Shown here: positions 50,151-60,867 of the stretch, piece by piece
Position numbering within the stretch: the first letter of the stretch is position 1
Layout: each line of letters begins with the position of its first letter
Source of the DNA: Acidobacteriota bacterium
GTDB taxonomy: Bacteria > Acidobacteriota > Blastocatellia > UBA7656
Assembly (NCBI GenBank): GCA_016201275.1
Contig: JACQDB010000118.1
Coordinates: 1-64,000 of the forward strand
Direction of reading: 5' to 3'
DNA length: 64,000 nt
Position numbers and translations under genes: made by a program
The notes under the pieces: generated by a model
The model's database searches: none
What the model was told of the DNA's origin: nothing
What the model saw: only the letters and a program-made list of their open reading frames with translations

Positions 50151-51758
50151 TCAAGGCGCAATAAAAATCAATTCGACGCGGCGATTCTGGGCTTTGGCGG
50201 CGAGAGTTTTGGCCGTCGAAATCGGCATGGATGCGCCGCGTGATTCAACCTTGAAATTGGTGCGCGAAACCCCTGAAGCGGCCACGTACTCGGCCACCGC
50301 TTGAGCGCGGCCCGAAGCCAATAGTTCGGCGTTGGGCCGATTGTCCGAATGCCCTTCGATGCTGAAGACCACATCGGGATGCGCTGCGAGGGTTTGCGCC
50401 AAGGCATCAATTTTGGCTTTTGCCTTCAACGCCAGAGACGATTGATTGGTGACGAAAAAATGATCCGGCAAGATCGCTATAAAGCCGTTGCCGTTCGGCT
50501 TCACCGTGACAATGGAGGACAAGGCCGCTTGCAGCGCGACAAAATCTCTGCGCCGAGCTTCGGCCTTCTCTCTTTCGCGCTCGGCTCGTTCGAGGGCTTC
50601 GGTGCGCGAAGCGGCTTCGTTGATTTTAAGGTTCTGTGCCGCGACCTGCGATTGCAGCGTGGACAACTGCATTTTGGTATCGTTCAACTCTCTGACCAGA
50701 CGGGCGTTCTCTTCGTGCAAACGATCATTCTCGTTTTGCAGCCCACGGTTCTCCACTTTGGCTTCGGCGGTCTCGCGCATTGCGCGTCCCAACTGCTCAT
50801 CCGAATTGGCGCGAGCGATTTCCGAACCTTTCAAACGCGCCGTCAAATCGCTGACCTGTTCCTGTAAATCGGAAGCGTTTTCCGTGGCGCGACGCAACTC
50901 ATTATCGCGTCTGGCAATTTCGGCGCGCCGTGCGGCGGCGAGGGCTTTCTCTTCGCTGATGTCGCGGGCGCGCACCGCAAAGGTGATGGACTCGCGGGCG
51001 ATGCGTCCGACATCGTGAACCGAAGCGCCGCGTTTGAAGGCGGCTTCGGCCTGGCTCAACGAATTGAATGAAGAGATGTAATCGTCCGGGTCGAAGCGTT
51101 CGGCGTCTGCGAGTTTGGCAATCTGCACAGCGCGGCGCGCCTGCAACAACTCCATAGGGGTTTTATCATAATCGCGTTCGGCCAACGCCGGTGCGGCGTC
51201 GTTGCTGTAGTATTTGCCGGAATCGCCGGTGAAATAAACATCGGAAACCTGCACGTTGACGTTTTTGGAGTTGGGCGTGAGATTTTCCAAGACCACCATG
51301 CGCGAAGGCAGACGCACCAGATAATGCGGCTCGGCGGTGACAATCATGGCAAAGGTCTGATGCGGCGTAGCGGTTTTCAAACGCCCGGTGCCGCCCGATA
51401 AACGGAACTCGCCCAAATTGTCCACCTGTCCGGCTGGAGTAATCGCCCATAAAACGTAGGTCGTGAAATCGCTGCCGAAGTTGTAGGCGGGAATCAGGTT
51501 TTCAATCGTAATATCAATTTCGCTTTCGTTGCGTTTGCGCCAGCGCTCCACCGTCGCCTCGCCCCGTGCGGTCGGTCTGAGCGTAGTGCCGGCAAGGATG
51601 ACCTTAACGGGGTCTTTCAAATAAGTGACCGCAACGGTGCGCCGCCGAGTGTCGCCGCCGCCTTGCGCGAAGCCATAAGTTTGAAAGGTTGTGAGTACGT
51701 AGAAGAGAGTTAGGCTGAGAAAAAATATCCTTCTGTTCATCAATACATCCTTGTTCAA
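50151..51758 (-). CDS. Exported coiled-coil protein with C-terminal OmpA domain
   Basis: DVVFSIEGHSDNRPNAELLASGRAQAVAEYVAASGV OmpA-like; long central coiled-coil. Confidence 0.85.
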   Translation of the reverse strand: MNKDVLMNRRIFFLSLTLFYVLTTFQTYGFAQGGGDTRRRTVAVTYLKDPVKVILAGTTLRPTARGEATVERWRKRNESEIDITIENLIPAYNFGSDFTTYVLWAITPAGQVDNLGEFRLSGGTGRLKTATPHQTFAMIVTAEPHYLVRLPSRMVVLENLTPNSKNVNVQVSDVYFTGDSGKYYSNDAAPALAERDYDKTPMELLQARRAVQIAKLADAERFDPDDYISSFNSLSQAEAAFKRGASVHDVGRIARESITFAVRARDISEEKALAAARRAEIARRDNELRRATENASDLQEQVSDLTARLKGSEIARANSDEQLGRAMRETAEAKVENRGLQNENDRLHEENARLVRELNDTKMQLSTLQSQVAAQNLKINEAASRTEALERAEREREKAEARRRDFVALQAALSSIVTVKPNGNGFIAILPDHFFVTNQSSLALKAKAKIDALAQTLAAHPDVVFSIEGHSDNRPNAELLASGRAQAVAEYVAASGVSRTNFKVESRGASMPISTAKTLAAKAQNRRVELIFIAP

Positions 51759-51975
51759 AGTGAAGTTGTGCAGATGGTTGCAAAGGGCTGCTCATCCTGC
51801 CAAGCTGCTGACCTCCTGAAGTTCTAACGCCGATAGCGAAGCGCGGTTTCAACCAGTGAATTTTAGCAAGCGACGGTTGACAGCGACAAGGAGAGCGCGA
51901 ATGCAAAACCGACAAGCGTAACTTGGCGGACGCGGATGATGATGATGACGAGGGGCTGGCACGAGCGCGCCGACG

Positions 51976-54900
51976 CTAGTCTTTGGTAATCAACTGATTG
52001 ATCTTGAGACTCAATTCTTCGAGGCGCACCGGCTTGGAAATAATATCGTGCAGCAAGCCCATATTATCTCTGAAGCGTTGATCGGTTGAGCGATAGCCGG
52101 TAATCATGACGACTTTGATTTGTGGCCAGCGCCGACGGACTTCCGCCGCCACCGCCCAGCCATCCATTCCCGGCATAGATAAATCGGTCAACACCAGTTC
52201 AAAACTTTCGCGCTCCATGCGTGCTAGGGCTTGCGCCCCGCCTTCGGCCTCTTCGGCGCGATACCCTAAACTGTTCAACATTCCCACCATCGCGCTACGC
52301 ACATGATGATCATCGTCTATGACCAGTATGCTCATCGAAGCGGTGTGGAAATCCTGTTGCTGTTCGGGGGGCGGCGCGATGGCGTTTTTGGTATCGGCCA
52401 CCGGCAAAGTGATGGTAAACGTAGTGCCTTGTCCCAATATGCTTTCGACTTCGATATTGCCGCCGTGGCGTTCGATGGCGCTATAACTGACGGCCAGCCC
52501 CAGCCCTGTGCCGGAAGGGCCTTTGGTGGTGAAGAAGGGTTCAAAGATGCGTCTTCTCACGTCATCGTTCATGCCCACGCCGCTGTCCATGAACTGTACG
52601 GCGACGAACTCTTTAGTGGCCGAAGTGGAGATATGCAATAACCCGCCGCCCGCCATAGCGTCGAGCGAATTCAACATCATGTTGACGAAGACCTCGCGGA
52701 TTTCCGAAGACGAGCCGCGCACAATCGGCAACGGTTTCAAGTCGGACGCGACTTCATAAAAAATGCCGCGTGCCTGGGCTTCATCCTGCCAGCGTACTTT
52801 GGTCAGGTTGATGGAGTCCTGCACCAGTTGATTGATGTCCACGAATTCATAGCCGGTGTCTTTTTGTTGATTGCCGAAAGATTGTATGCGTTTGACCATC
52901 TCGGCCCCGTCCAGCGCGGCGCGTTCGATGATTCCGGCCTGGGCGGCCAGGCGTTCGTCTTTAGCATTGCGTTTCAGCAACTGCGCGTGACCGAGAATGG
53001 CGGCGAGAATGTTGTTGAAATTATGCGCCACGCCAGCGGTGATCTGTCCCAGCGCACGCATTTTTTCGGCTTGCGCGGCGCGCTCGCTGGCCAATTTTTC
53101 TTCGGTAATATCGCGGGCGATTAATAGCAGGCTGGTGATACGGCCTTCGTCGAAGATCGGCGTGAAGGTCACCAACAACAGGCGTTCATCTCCGGCGCGG
53201 TTGACCGTCTTCATCTCAACGGTTTGCGGTTCTCCCGACACCGCCTGCTGAAAATGTTGGTGCATCAGCGTGCGATTATGCGGCGCGACGAATTGCAGAT
53301 AGCCGAATTCAAATAAATCTTTGCGCGCCACGCCGGTGCTTCTTACGAATTGCTCGTTGCACCAGATTAACTTGCCTTCGGTTGATAACGCGAAGATGAC
53401 ATCGTTGGCGTGTTCAATCAGTTTGACCAGGAAGTTGCGTTGAGCGCGAGCCGAAGCTTCGGCGGCGCGCAGTTCCGACAGGTCGCGGATGATGCACACC
53501 GCGCCCGATACTTCCGTTTCCGGTTTGACGGTAAGCTGACCGTGACCGTTCTGCGCGAGCGTCGAAAAATTTTTTCGTATAGGCGAAATCGTGATCAGCA
53601 CCGGACGCGATAATTTTTCCGGGGTGAGATCAAAAGTGACCGGTATGCCGGTGTCAATCACCTGCATCACTTTGCAGGATTCGGATTCAATCGGCTGCAT
53701 CAGAGTGCAGCACTGGCGACCGATGAGGTCAACGATAGCCGCGCCTTCCAAAGCTGCCGCCGCTTCATTGGCGCGACTCAACAAACCGTTTTTGTCGAAG
53801 ATCATCAAGCCGTCGTTGAGCGCATCAAAAGTGGATTCCCACTGGTCTTTGCCGCGTGATACCTGCTCGAATAATTCGGCGCGCTGCACGGCGTTGATCA
53901 TCTGTATGACTGCCGCCCGCATGATGATTTTTTCCTGCTCCGTCCAGCGTCGCGGTTGCCTTTTAGAAAGCGCGCTGATGGTGATGGTGGGCGATTCGGG
54001 ATACTGTAGATGCACGGTTAAGAAAGCACGTATCTGGCCTGGGCGCAGGAGATTTTCGAGATACGGTTTGACGGCGCTGTCCTGTTCGACATCGTTGCAG
54101 ACCGCAAAGCCGTCTTTGACCATATCGGTCAAGCCCTGTATTTCAGCGGTCGAGTAAGAGGAGGTAGAGGGCGTATAAACCAGCCCCTGACGATAGGCGC
54201 ACTCCAGATTCCAGCGTTGTTGTTTGGTGTCCAGGCGGCTGATGATGAGCGCATCCACCGCCAGACAATTGCCCAACTCAAGCGCCACGGTGCGATAAAT
54301 ATCCTGTAGTCGGCTGGTCTGGTTGATGCTCTGCGTAATCTGGCGAATCAAGCCCTCGACCTTCATTGCTTGTTGCGCTTCTTCAAAGAGCTGGCAATGT
54401 TTGATGGCGATTTCCACTTGCGCTTTGACTGCTTCGACCAATTCGATTTCGTACTTCGACCACTTGCGAGGGTGATCGGTTTGACTGATGACGATAAGGC
54501 CCCAGAGTTTATCATCCACGAAGATCGGGCAATCCATCACCGCTTTGGTCTGTAGATTATGTTGCCACGCCTCTACCCGCGCCAGAATTTCGGGATGGTC
54601 ATGGAGGAACTGTTGCAGGTTATCTATGACCAGAGTTTGGCGCGTCGTCGTCAGATACTCGACGATGTAATTATTCGGTTCAACCCGTAGCGAGCGCAGG
54701 TGCAACGCCGGATCGGTAACATATTGCGCGACGATGTTGGCTTCGTCGGGTGACAGGGCGCAAAAGTAAGCGCGATTTGCGCCCAGCGCCCGCCCCAGTT
54801 CATAGGAGGCGGTCTGTAAAATCACGTCCAAATTTAACGAGCCATGAATGGAGGCGACGATTTGATTCACCAGCTTGGCGCGGGTCGCCGCTTCGGTTGC

Positions 54901-55476
54901 TTCCTTGTATAACTGCGCTTGGCGAATCGCCACGGCGGCTTGTTCGGTGACCGCCTGCACGACTTCGACTTCCCACGGCTGCCAGGCGTACTCTTCGCAT
55001 TTGTGCAGCGAGAAGATGCCTATGGGTTTGCCATCGAGACGAATGGCGTGCGACAGCAGAGAGTGAATTTTAGAGGCGGTATATTTGCCCGTCAGGTGTC
55101 CGAGTTTGGGATCGCGAAAAGTATTGGTGACCGCGAAGGGCGCTTCCGAAGACAGCACCCAATCAAAGGCCGGGTTGTTTTTGGTGAAGATGGTTTTGGG
55201 TAGCGGCGTGCGATGGGCGCAGCAAGCGGCGATGTATTCGTGAGTGATGGGCAGTTCATCGGGCAGCGGCGTTTCAGTGAATAACGCCATGCGGCAACGG
55301 CACACGCCGATGGCCGTCCCCAATTCCGTGACGATGGTTTGCAAAACCATGTCGGAATCCAGCGAGCTATGAATCGCCGTGCTGATTTTACGAATGAGAC
55401 GTTCTCTATCGTCTAAAGCGGCATTCATTCTTTTTGCCGAGGATGAGGAGTGAGAATCCGTAGTCGGTTTTTCCAT
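51976..55476 (-). CDS. Multi-GAF/PAS hybrid sensor histidine kinase with C-terminal receiver
   Basis: GAF repeats, [21 protein letters not shown] (H box), [21 protein letters not shown] (G2 box), [17 protein letters not shown] (REC). Confidence 0.93.
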   Translation of the reverse strand: MEKPTTDSHSSSSAKRMNAALDDRERLIRKISTAIHSSLDSDMVLQTIVTELGTAIGVCRCRMALFTETPLPDELPITHEYIAACCAHRTPLPKTIFTKNNPAFDWVLSSEAPFAVTNTFRDPKLGHLTGKYTASKIHSLLSHAIRLDGKPIGIFSLHKCEEYAWQPWEVEVVQAVTEQAAVAIRQAQLYKEATEAATRAKLVNQIVASIHGSLNLDVILQTASYELGRALGANRAYFCALSPDEANIVAQYVTDPALHLRSLRVEPNNYIVEYLTTTRQTLVIDNLQQFLHDHPEILARVEAWQHNLQTKAVMDCPIFVDDKLWGLIVISQTDHPRKWSKYEIELVEAVKAQVEIAIKHCQLFEEAQQAMKVEGLIRQITQSINQTSRLQDIYRTVALELGNCLAVDALIISRLDTKQQRWNLECAYRQGLVYTPSTSSYSTAEIQGLTDMVKDGFAVCNDVEQDSAVKPYLENLLRPGQIRAFLTVHLQYPESPTITISALSKRQPRRWTEQEKIIMRAAVIQMINAVQRAELFEQVSRGKDQWESTFDALNDGLMIFDKNGLLSRANEAAAALEGAAIVDLIGRQCCTLMQPIESESCKVMQVIDTGIPVTFDLTPEKLSRPVLITISPIRKNFSTLAQNGHGQLTVKPETEVSGAVCIIRDLSELRAAEASARAQRNFLVKLIEHANDVIFALSTEGKLIWCNEQFVRSTGVARKDLFEFGYLQFVAPHNRTLMHQHFQQAVSGEPQTVEMKTVNRAGDERLLLVTFTPIFDEGRITSLLLIARDITEEKLASERAAQAEKMRALGQITAGVAHNFNNILAAILGHAQLLKRNAKDERLAAQAGIIERAALDGAEMVKRIQSFGNQQKDTGYEFVDINQLVQDSINLTKVRWQDEAQARGIFYEVASDLKPLPIVRGSSSEIREVFVNMMLNSLDAMAGGGLLHISTSATKEFVAVQFMDSGVGMNDDVRRRIFEPFFTTKGPSGTGLGLAVSYSAIERHGGNIEVESILGQGTTFTITLPVADTKNAIAPPPEQQQDFHTASMSILVIDDDHHVRSAMVGMLNSLGYRAEEAEGGAQALARMERESFELVLTDLSMPGMDGWAVAAEVRRRWPQIKVVMITGYRSTDQRFRDNMGLLHDIISKPVRLEELSLKINQLITKD

Positions 55477-55483
55477 TGTACAA

Positions 55484-56683
55484 TTATTCTTTAGTCAAGC
55501 TGTTGATGAGTTTTTCTCCTGCCATTGATAACAACGAATTTTTTACCTCCGCGCCGGAGTTGGGGTCGCGGATCATGCCGCCGGGTTCAAGCGCCATCTG
55601 CCGCAACTCGCGCCACGAATCCATCGGCACTTCGGTGAAGGCTTTGACCACTTCGGAGTCGAAGTGTTTGTCGGCGCATTTAATTAATTCATCGGCGGCG
55701 GCTTCAAACGGTTTGCCTTTGCGATAGGGGCGGTCTGAGGTTATCGCATCCACGGCATCGGCTACGGCAAAGATGCGCGCCCCTTGACAGATTTGATTGC
55801 CGCCCAAGCCGTTCGGATAGCCGCTGCCATCGAAGCGTTCGTGATGCTGTTGCACAATCTCTCTAGCGCCGTTGAGGAAATCTATGCCGTGCAGAATGTT
55901 GGCACCGAATTCAACGTGGCGGCGCATATGGTCCCACTCTTCATCGGTCAACGACCCGCGCTTTAACAAGATGCCATCGGGGACGCCGATTTTGCCGATG
56001 TCGTGCAGCAACGCGCCGTGTTCCAAGGTAATCAAATCGCGTCCGCCAATGCCAATCTTTTTGCCCAGCGCGATGCAGAAAGCGACGACGCGCTCCGAAT
56101 GGCCTTTGGTTTCGGCGTCGCGGGCTTCCAAGGCTTTGGCCAAGGCTTGCAGGGTGGCGCGATACGAGAGGTACAATTTTTCCAGCGTCGAGTTGAGATT
56201 GTTGTTGGTCAGGCGCAGTTCATAGGTGCGAAGGCTGACCAGTTCTTCCAGATGTCTTTCGTATTGCTGATTCGATTTGATGAGCGCCTGATGACGCAGC
56301 CCCTTGTCCACTGCGACTTCGACATCGGCCAGATTAAACGGCTTGGTGACATAATCGAAAGCGCCGCGCCGCATGGCATCAATAGCGCTTTGAATATTCA
56401 GGTTGCCCGATATAAAGATGACGACTGGACAATCTTCACTCTGTTTGATGACCTCCAACAATTCCAGGCCGCTCATGCCCGGCATCAAAATGTCGGAGAG
56501 AATCAGATCGAATTTATCTTCGCGAAATAGTTCCAGCGCCTCGGTAGCACAAGAGGCCGTTTTACAGTCGTGGCGGTCGGAGAGCAGCGAATACAGAACG
56601 GACAGCACATTCGGCTCGTCATCAATGATCAAGATTTTTGCTTGCCCATTGTATATCGCCTCGGGAAGAAAAATTTTCGACAT
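55484..56683 (-). CDS. Response regulator with HD-GYP domain (predicted c-di-GMP phosphodiesterase)
   Basis: ILIIDDEPNVLSVLYSLL REC; ALLHDIGKIGVPDGIL, HHERFDGSGYPNGLGG, HD-GYP signatures. Confidence 0.93.
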   Translation of the reverse strand: MSKIFLPEAIYNGQAKILIIDDEPNVLSVLYSLLSDRHDCKTASCATEALELFREDKFDLILSDILMPGMSGLELLEVIKQSEDCPVVIFISGNLNIQSAIDAMRRGAFDYVTKPFNLADVEVAVDKGLRHQALIKSNQQYERHLEELVSLRTYELRLTNNNLNSTLEKLYLSYRATLQALAKALEARDAETKGHSERVVAFCIALGKKIGIGGRDLITLEHGALLHDIGKIGVPDGILLKRGSLTDEEWDHMRRHVEFGANILHGIDFLNGAREIVQQHHERFDGSGYPNGLGGNQICQGARIFAVADAVDAITSDRPYRKGKPFEAAADELIKCADKHFDSEVVKAFTEVPMDSWRELRQMALEPGGMIRDPNSGAEVKNSLLSMAGEKLINSLTKE

Positions 56684-57017
56684 AAAACTTCCTAGCTCAA
56701 ATTTGATTCAGAAAAACCGGGGGACAGGGCTTTTTGCCTGCGAAAGAAATTACCAACGCATCATGTAGAGGTCACTCGAACTTTTTTATCAGTGCTGAAA
56801 TGGTTATGAATATTAAAAGCCCATCATAGTGCATCAAGTTGGTTTTTGCAAAAGTAAAAAAAATCGGCGGGAAGCGCACACTCAGGGAAGATAAAAAAGC
56901 GTTTTGCTCTCTTTATCAATGACCAACTGAGCCAATAATTGGGTCACGCTGGTAGGGGTTCCACGAGGGGCGAAAGGAGAAATTTTTCGGCGTCTGACCT
57001 TCAAACCCAGAGCCTTG

Positions 57018-57189
57018 GGATGGTGGATGAAATCAAGTGCAACCTTGTATGGGCAACCCTGCGGTGGTCGCCCGTACAGGGCAGGGGAAAATCGTCACGA
57101 AAGAGTTTTGGGACGAGTGCGAATTAGGGTCGCCCGTACAAGGCAGGGGAAAAGCACTCAAGTCTGGTAGGTTATTTCATCCACCATCC
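57018..57189. mobile_element. Palindromic element, copy D (GGATGGTGGATGAAAT...ATTTCATCCACCATCC)
   Basis: Perfect 16-bp terminal inverted repeats; two GTACGGGCGACC-type cores. Confidence 0.85.
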
Positions 57190-57234
57190 TTAGCTCGACT
57201 TTGTACATTTTTTCATAGGCGAACCAGCCTTGCT

Positions 57235-57613
57235 AATCCCACCGACGGCAGTCGGGGGAGGCTTAAAATCCAACCTACAAAACGCCGTGCAACCTCAACC
57301 AATCCCCCCGACGGCAGTCGGGGGATGGTTAAAGCCCAACCTACGAAACGCCGTGCAACCTCAACCAATCCCCCCGACGGCAGTCGGGGGATGCTTAAAG
57401 TCCAACCTACGAAACGCTGCCAACGAGAAACCAATCCCCCCGATTGCCATCGGGGGGATTGGTTAAAGTCCAACCTTGCCCGAGGCTCAAGGTTGGACTT
57501 TAAGTATCCCCCAACGGCAGTTGGGGGGATTGCAAAAAAACTTTGCTTGCTGGGTGTGTAGGCTGGACTTTAAGCATCCCCCAACTTAAGCATCCCCCAA
57601 CTGCCGTTGGGGG
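57235..57613. repeat. 66-bp tandem hairpin array followed by inverted-orientation hairpins
   Basis: Units 57235-57300, 57301-57366, 57367-57432; partial unit from 57433; inverted copies near 57508-57527 and 57594-57613. Confidence 0.9.
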
Positions 57614-57894
57614 GATTCAGACGAATTGCCAAACTGCCTCGGCTCCCGTTGGGGGATTCAGACGAATTGCCTAACGGCCTCGGCTCGCAGTTGCTAGGTT
57701 TTTCAGCAGCGCAGCAGCCTGATTTCATTGGCTTTTTCAGCACTTGGAATTATTGAACCTCCCCTCAACAAGGTGAAGTTCAATCATTCCAGGCGCGAAC
57801 CGCAACGTCAGCGCTTGATTGGTGTGTTTCAATTTGAAATTGTACAAAGTCGAGCTTAGACAGGAGGTTGGCGCTTCGTTTCTGGCACTTCATT

Positions 57895-60585
57895 TTATGG
57901 GCCTTCCTGTAGATCAATTTTCAGAAAGCTTGAGGCATCACCGGTGATAAGGATGAAATCGCGTCCGCCAATCTTGACTCGGGCGACGCCTTCGGGCTTC
58001 ATCTTGGCTTCGAGTTTCGATAACTCCTGCGGCAGGGCATCGGGTTTGCTGCTATCGGTTTCGCCCGTCCATTCATAGAGGGCGAAATCTTTTACTTCGC
58101 CTTGCGCCTCGGCTCCGGCGATAATCAAAAAGGCTCCGGCGCGGCTGTCGTATTGAATGTCACGAATCCCCAAGCCGCCCAGCGGAATCAGCATGGCCGG
58201 TTCGCTGATTAAATTTTGCGTCGTAAACGCGCCACGCGGGTCGCGCAGTTTGATCGGCACCAGCAAAGCATTGCCGTTTACCACCGGCGAACGGAAGCCT
58301 AAAATCAACCGGTCATGCACGGCGTCCCAAGCCATCCCTTCGATGTTGATGCCGCCTTCATTGTAGGGCAAAGCTGCCACCGCTTTTAACTCCTGCACGT
58401 TGGCGACGAGAAAATCTCGTATCCCCGTCATGACTTCCGGTTGCCCCTGCACCGCCTGCGTCAAAGGGTCCAAGGTGAAGCGCAGCAAACAATTCTCGTC
58501 GCCGGCCTCTGGATGCGATAACGAACTCATGAGGTAGAAGAACGAGCCGCCGTAGGCGATGCTTTCCGGGTCATCCACCTTGGCACCAAAGACTATCGGT
58601 TTAATGGGACCGGCCTGATTGCCATTGGCATTGATCGGCATCCAGTAAATCTCTGCCGATTTTCCGTTGTCCACGAAATAGACGCCTTCCGCATTGGGAA
58701 CTTGCACCGCCCCGGAGGCTTCAAATTTGCCGCCTTCAAAAGCGCTGCCAGGAGTAGCCGCCGCCAACTTCAATTTCGGATGCCCTTTTTTGCTTAACTC
58801 AATCTTGCCGTTGTTGGCATTTGAGCCGCTGTTGGAGCCGCCGGAGCGCATGACCATAATGGTTAAAACTACGGTCAGTACCGCGCTCATCACGGTTGCC
58901 AGTATGCCGCCGATGGCGCGTATATAGGCCGCTTTAATGCGCTCTTTCTCTTTGTCTTTTTCTTTCTCTTTTTTCTTTTTCTTTTTGCCTTTGTCGTCCA
59001 CTTCATCCGCTGGCTCTGTCTCGATGGCACCGCCAGGCGATGCCTGTGGCGGCGGTTCTTGCAGCGGCGGCGCGTGTGGAGGCGTTACCGGCAAGGCGAT
59101 GGGAGCCGCCAACTCTTGATCGAAAGTTGACTGCGCTTGATCGGCGGGGATGGAACGCCGACGTACTTCTTCCAGCGCTGCGGGCGATAAAATCGCCGTA
59201 ACATTTTCGGGCGTCTCTGCGGTATTGCGGAACGTCCATACGGTTTGCCCCATCTGTATGCTGTCGCCGTGCTTCAAGGTGCGTGCGTGCGTCGTCAAGC
59301 GTTCGCCATTGACAAAAGTGCCGTTGCGACTGCCCAAATCCACTATGCTGTAACCGCCATCGCGAAACAAAATAATCGCATGGGTGTTGCTCACTGTCGG
59401 GTCGGTCAAAATAATGTGATTGTGCGCCGCCTTGCCGATTTCGGTTTCGTGTTGGTTGATTGGGTATTCAATCTGGTCGCCGCTGGGCAAGACGCCAACC
59501 AGTTTGGGGCCATAATGGCGTTCCAATCGCTCGACCATTTCACCGGCAGTCACCAGGCGTATGAGGACTTTCGGATGCACTCGCTGTTTGACTTCATCGA
59601 GAGCTTGAACATCGGTGGGGTCGGCAACCGCCAGCGTCAGTTGTTGCGCCGTTTGACTGACGGGAAAAACCCAGGCAGCCAGCGCCAGCTTGATCGGAAA
59701 TTTGGCGATCAAGCTTTCCTCTATTTCCGCCTCCTGCAAATTAACGATGGGAATTTGAAAAGCGCGGCTCATCAAATCGCGCAGCTTGTCAGCGCTGATC
59801 ACTTTTTCTTCAATCAAGGTGCGATACAATCTACGCCCTCTTGCGGCAGCACCGCGAAGGTTGTCCACATCGCTTTGCGTCAATAATTTTTCCGTCACCA
59901 ACGCATATGCCAGCGCGTCTTCGGTCACCGGCAGCGGCGCGACCTGCCCGACAGCGGTGGTATCGGGCATTTGAATCATGCCGGTTTCGCTGTAATCGGC
60001 GAAGCGAAAAGTCAACCGCGTGACGCCCATGCCAATCACGTCGCCGTGATTCAACTGTTGCGCTGCGACGAGGCGTTTGCCGTTGACTGAAGTGCCGTTG
60101 CGACTGCCGATGTCGCGTATCGTATAGCCGCCGTTTTCCACGCGAATCACCGCATGAGCCGTTGATACGGCGGGGTCGGCAATCACTATGTCATTGCGCG
60201 GCCCTTTGCCGATTTGGGTTTCGAGCTTGGCGAGTTCGCGGTCAAAGACATCGCTGGTCGGCAAGACGATTCGCAATACGGCTTTGTGTGGCACGGTTGA
60301 ATCCGGCGGCGGGGTCGGCTGGGTGGTCTCCAGCATATCTATCACTACGGTTTGATTATTGGGTGGAATCTCCTGATTGACGACAGCAATCGCCGAATTG
60401 ATCTCCAGCGTCTGCACCTCTTCCGCTGGCGCACTCAAAGCCGCTTGGGCAACTTCCGCCGAGGGATTGCCAATTACGATTCCTTGAGCGGCATAGTAGG
60501 AATGCAAATCCTGTCCGCAACGATTACAGAATCGCTGGCCTTCGGGCGCAACCGGAGCATGGCACTGCGGGCATTCAAAATTCAT
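57895..60585 (-). CDS. Zinc ribbon - FHA - MshEN/T2SSE_N - FHA - TM - DUF3616-like propeller protein
   Basis: CPQCHAP...CNRCGQD; two IGKGPRND/IGKAAHNH...DIGSRNGTSVNG/DLGSRNGTFVNG FHA domains; LYRTLIEEKVISADKLRDLMSRAFQIPIVNL MshEN; KKKKKKEKEKDKEKE linker plus TM. Confidence 0.85.
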   Translation of the reverse strand: MNFECPQCHAPVAPEGQRFCNRCGQDLHSYYAAQGIVIGNPSAEVAQAALSAPAEEVQTLEINSAIAVVNQEIPPNNQTVVIDMLETTQPTPPPDSTVPHKAVLRIVLPTSDVFDRELAKLETQIGKGPRNDIVIADPAVSTAHAVIRVENGGYTIRDIGSRNGTSVNGKRLVAAQQLNHGDVIGMGVTRLTFRFADYSETGMIQMPDTTAVGQVAPLPVTEDALAYALVTEKLLTQSDVDNLRGAAARGRRLYRTLIEEKVISADKLRDLMSRAFQIPIVNLQEAEIEESLIAKFPIKLALAAWVFPVSQTAQQLTLAVADPTDVQALDEVKQRVHPKVLIRLVTAGEMVERLERHYGPKLVGVLPSGDQIEYPINQHETEIGKAAHNHIILTDPTVSNTHAIILFRDGGYSIVDLGSRNGTFVNGERLTTHARTLKHGDSIQMGQTVWTFRNTAETPENVTAILSPAALEEVRRRSIPADQAQSTFDQELAAPIALPVTPPHAPPLQEPPPQASPGGAIETEPADEVDDKGKKKKKKEKEKDKEKERIKAAYIRAIGGILATVMSAVLTVVLTIMVMRSGGSNSGSNANNGKIELSKKGHPKLKLAAATPGSAFEGGKFEASGAVQVPNAEGVYFVDNGKSAEIYWMPINANGNQAGPIKPIVFGAKVDDPESIAYGGSFFYLMSSLSHPEAGDENCLLRFTLDPLTQAVQGQPEVMTGIRDFLVANVQELKAVAALPYNEGGINIEGMAWDAVHDRLILGFRSPVVNGNALLVPIKLRDPRGAFTTQNLISEPAMLIPLGGLGIRDIQYDSRAGAFLIIAGAEAQGEVKDFALYEWTGETDSSKPDALPQELSKLEAKMKPEGVARVKIGGRDFILITGDASSFLKIDLQEGP

Positions 60586-60867
60586 AATGTTTGGCTTCCG
60601 CCTACCTCAAATTATTTCGTCAAGCTCGATGAAATAGCTCTGGCCTGATAATGCCTTCTTCTCAATCCCTTTCGCAAGTACGCCAAGATAAAGAATGGAT
60701 GACCGGCGACTTGAAGGCCGTGATAGCGCGCAGTATAGCGGCTCGATTGGTCAAAATCAAGAATCGTAAATTCATGAATTTCGGCTCCGTGCCAGCCGCT
60801 TAATCAGCGTTATCAAGTTTGACGCGCTTCCAATCGGTCATGTATCTTGAGGCGAACAACTATCATG

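Noticed and set aside
57235-57470. CRISPR-like array
   Set aside because: The whole 66-bp unit is repeated; there are no unique spacers and no cas genes.
57037-57561. 174-aa ORF with 22-aa repeats (NPPDGSRGMVKAQPTKRRATST)
   Set aside because: The 66-bp period is divisible by three, so frames stay open automatically; inverted repeats and hairpins explain the sequence better than coding.
60586-60867. tRNA-Sec or SECIS upstream of selB
   Set aside because: No tRNA-like cloverleaf or convincing SECIS hairpin could be identified by eye.
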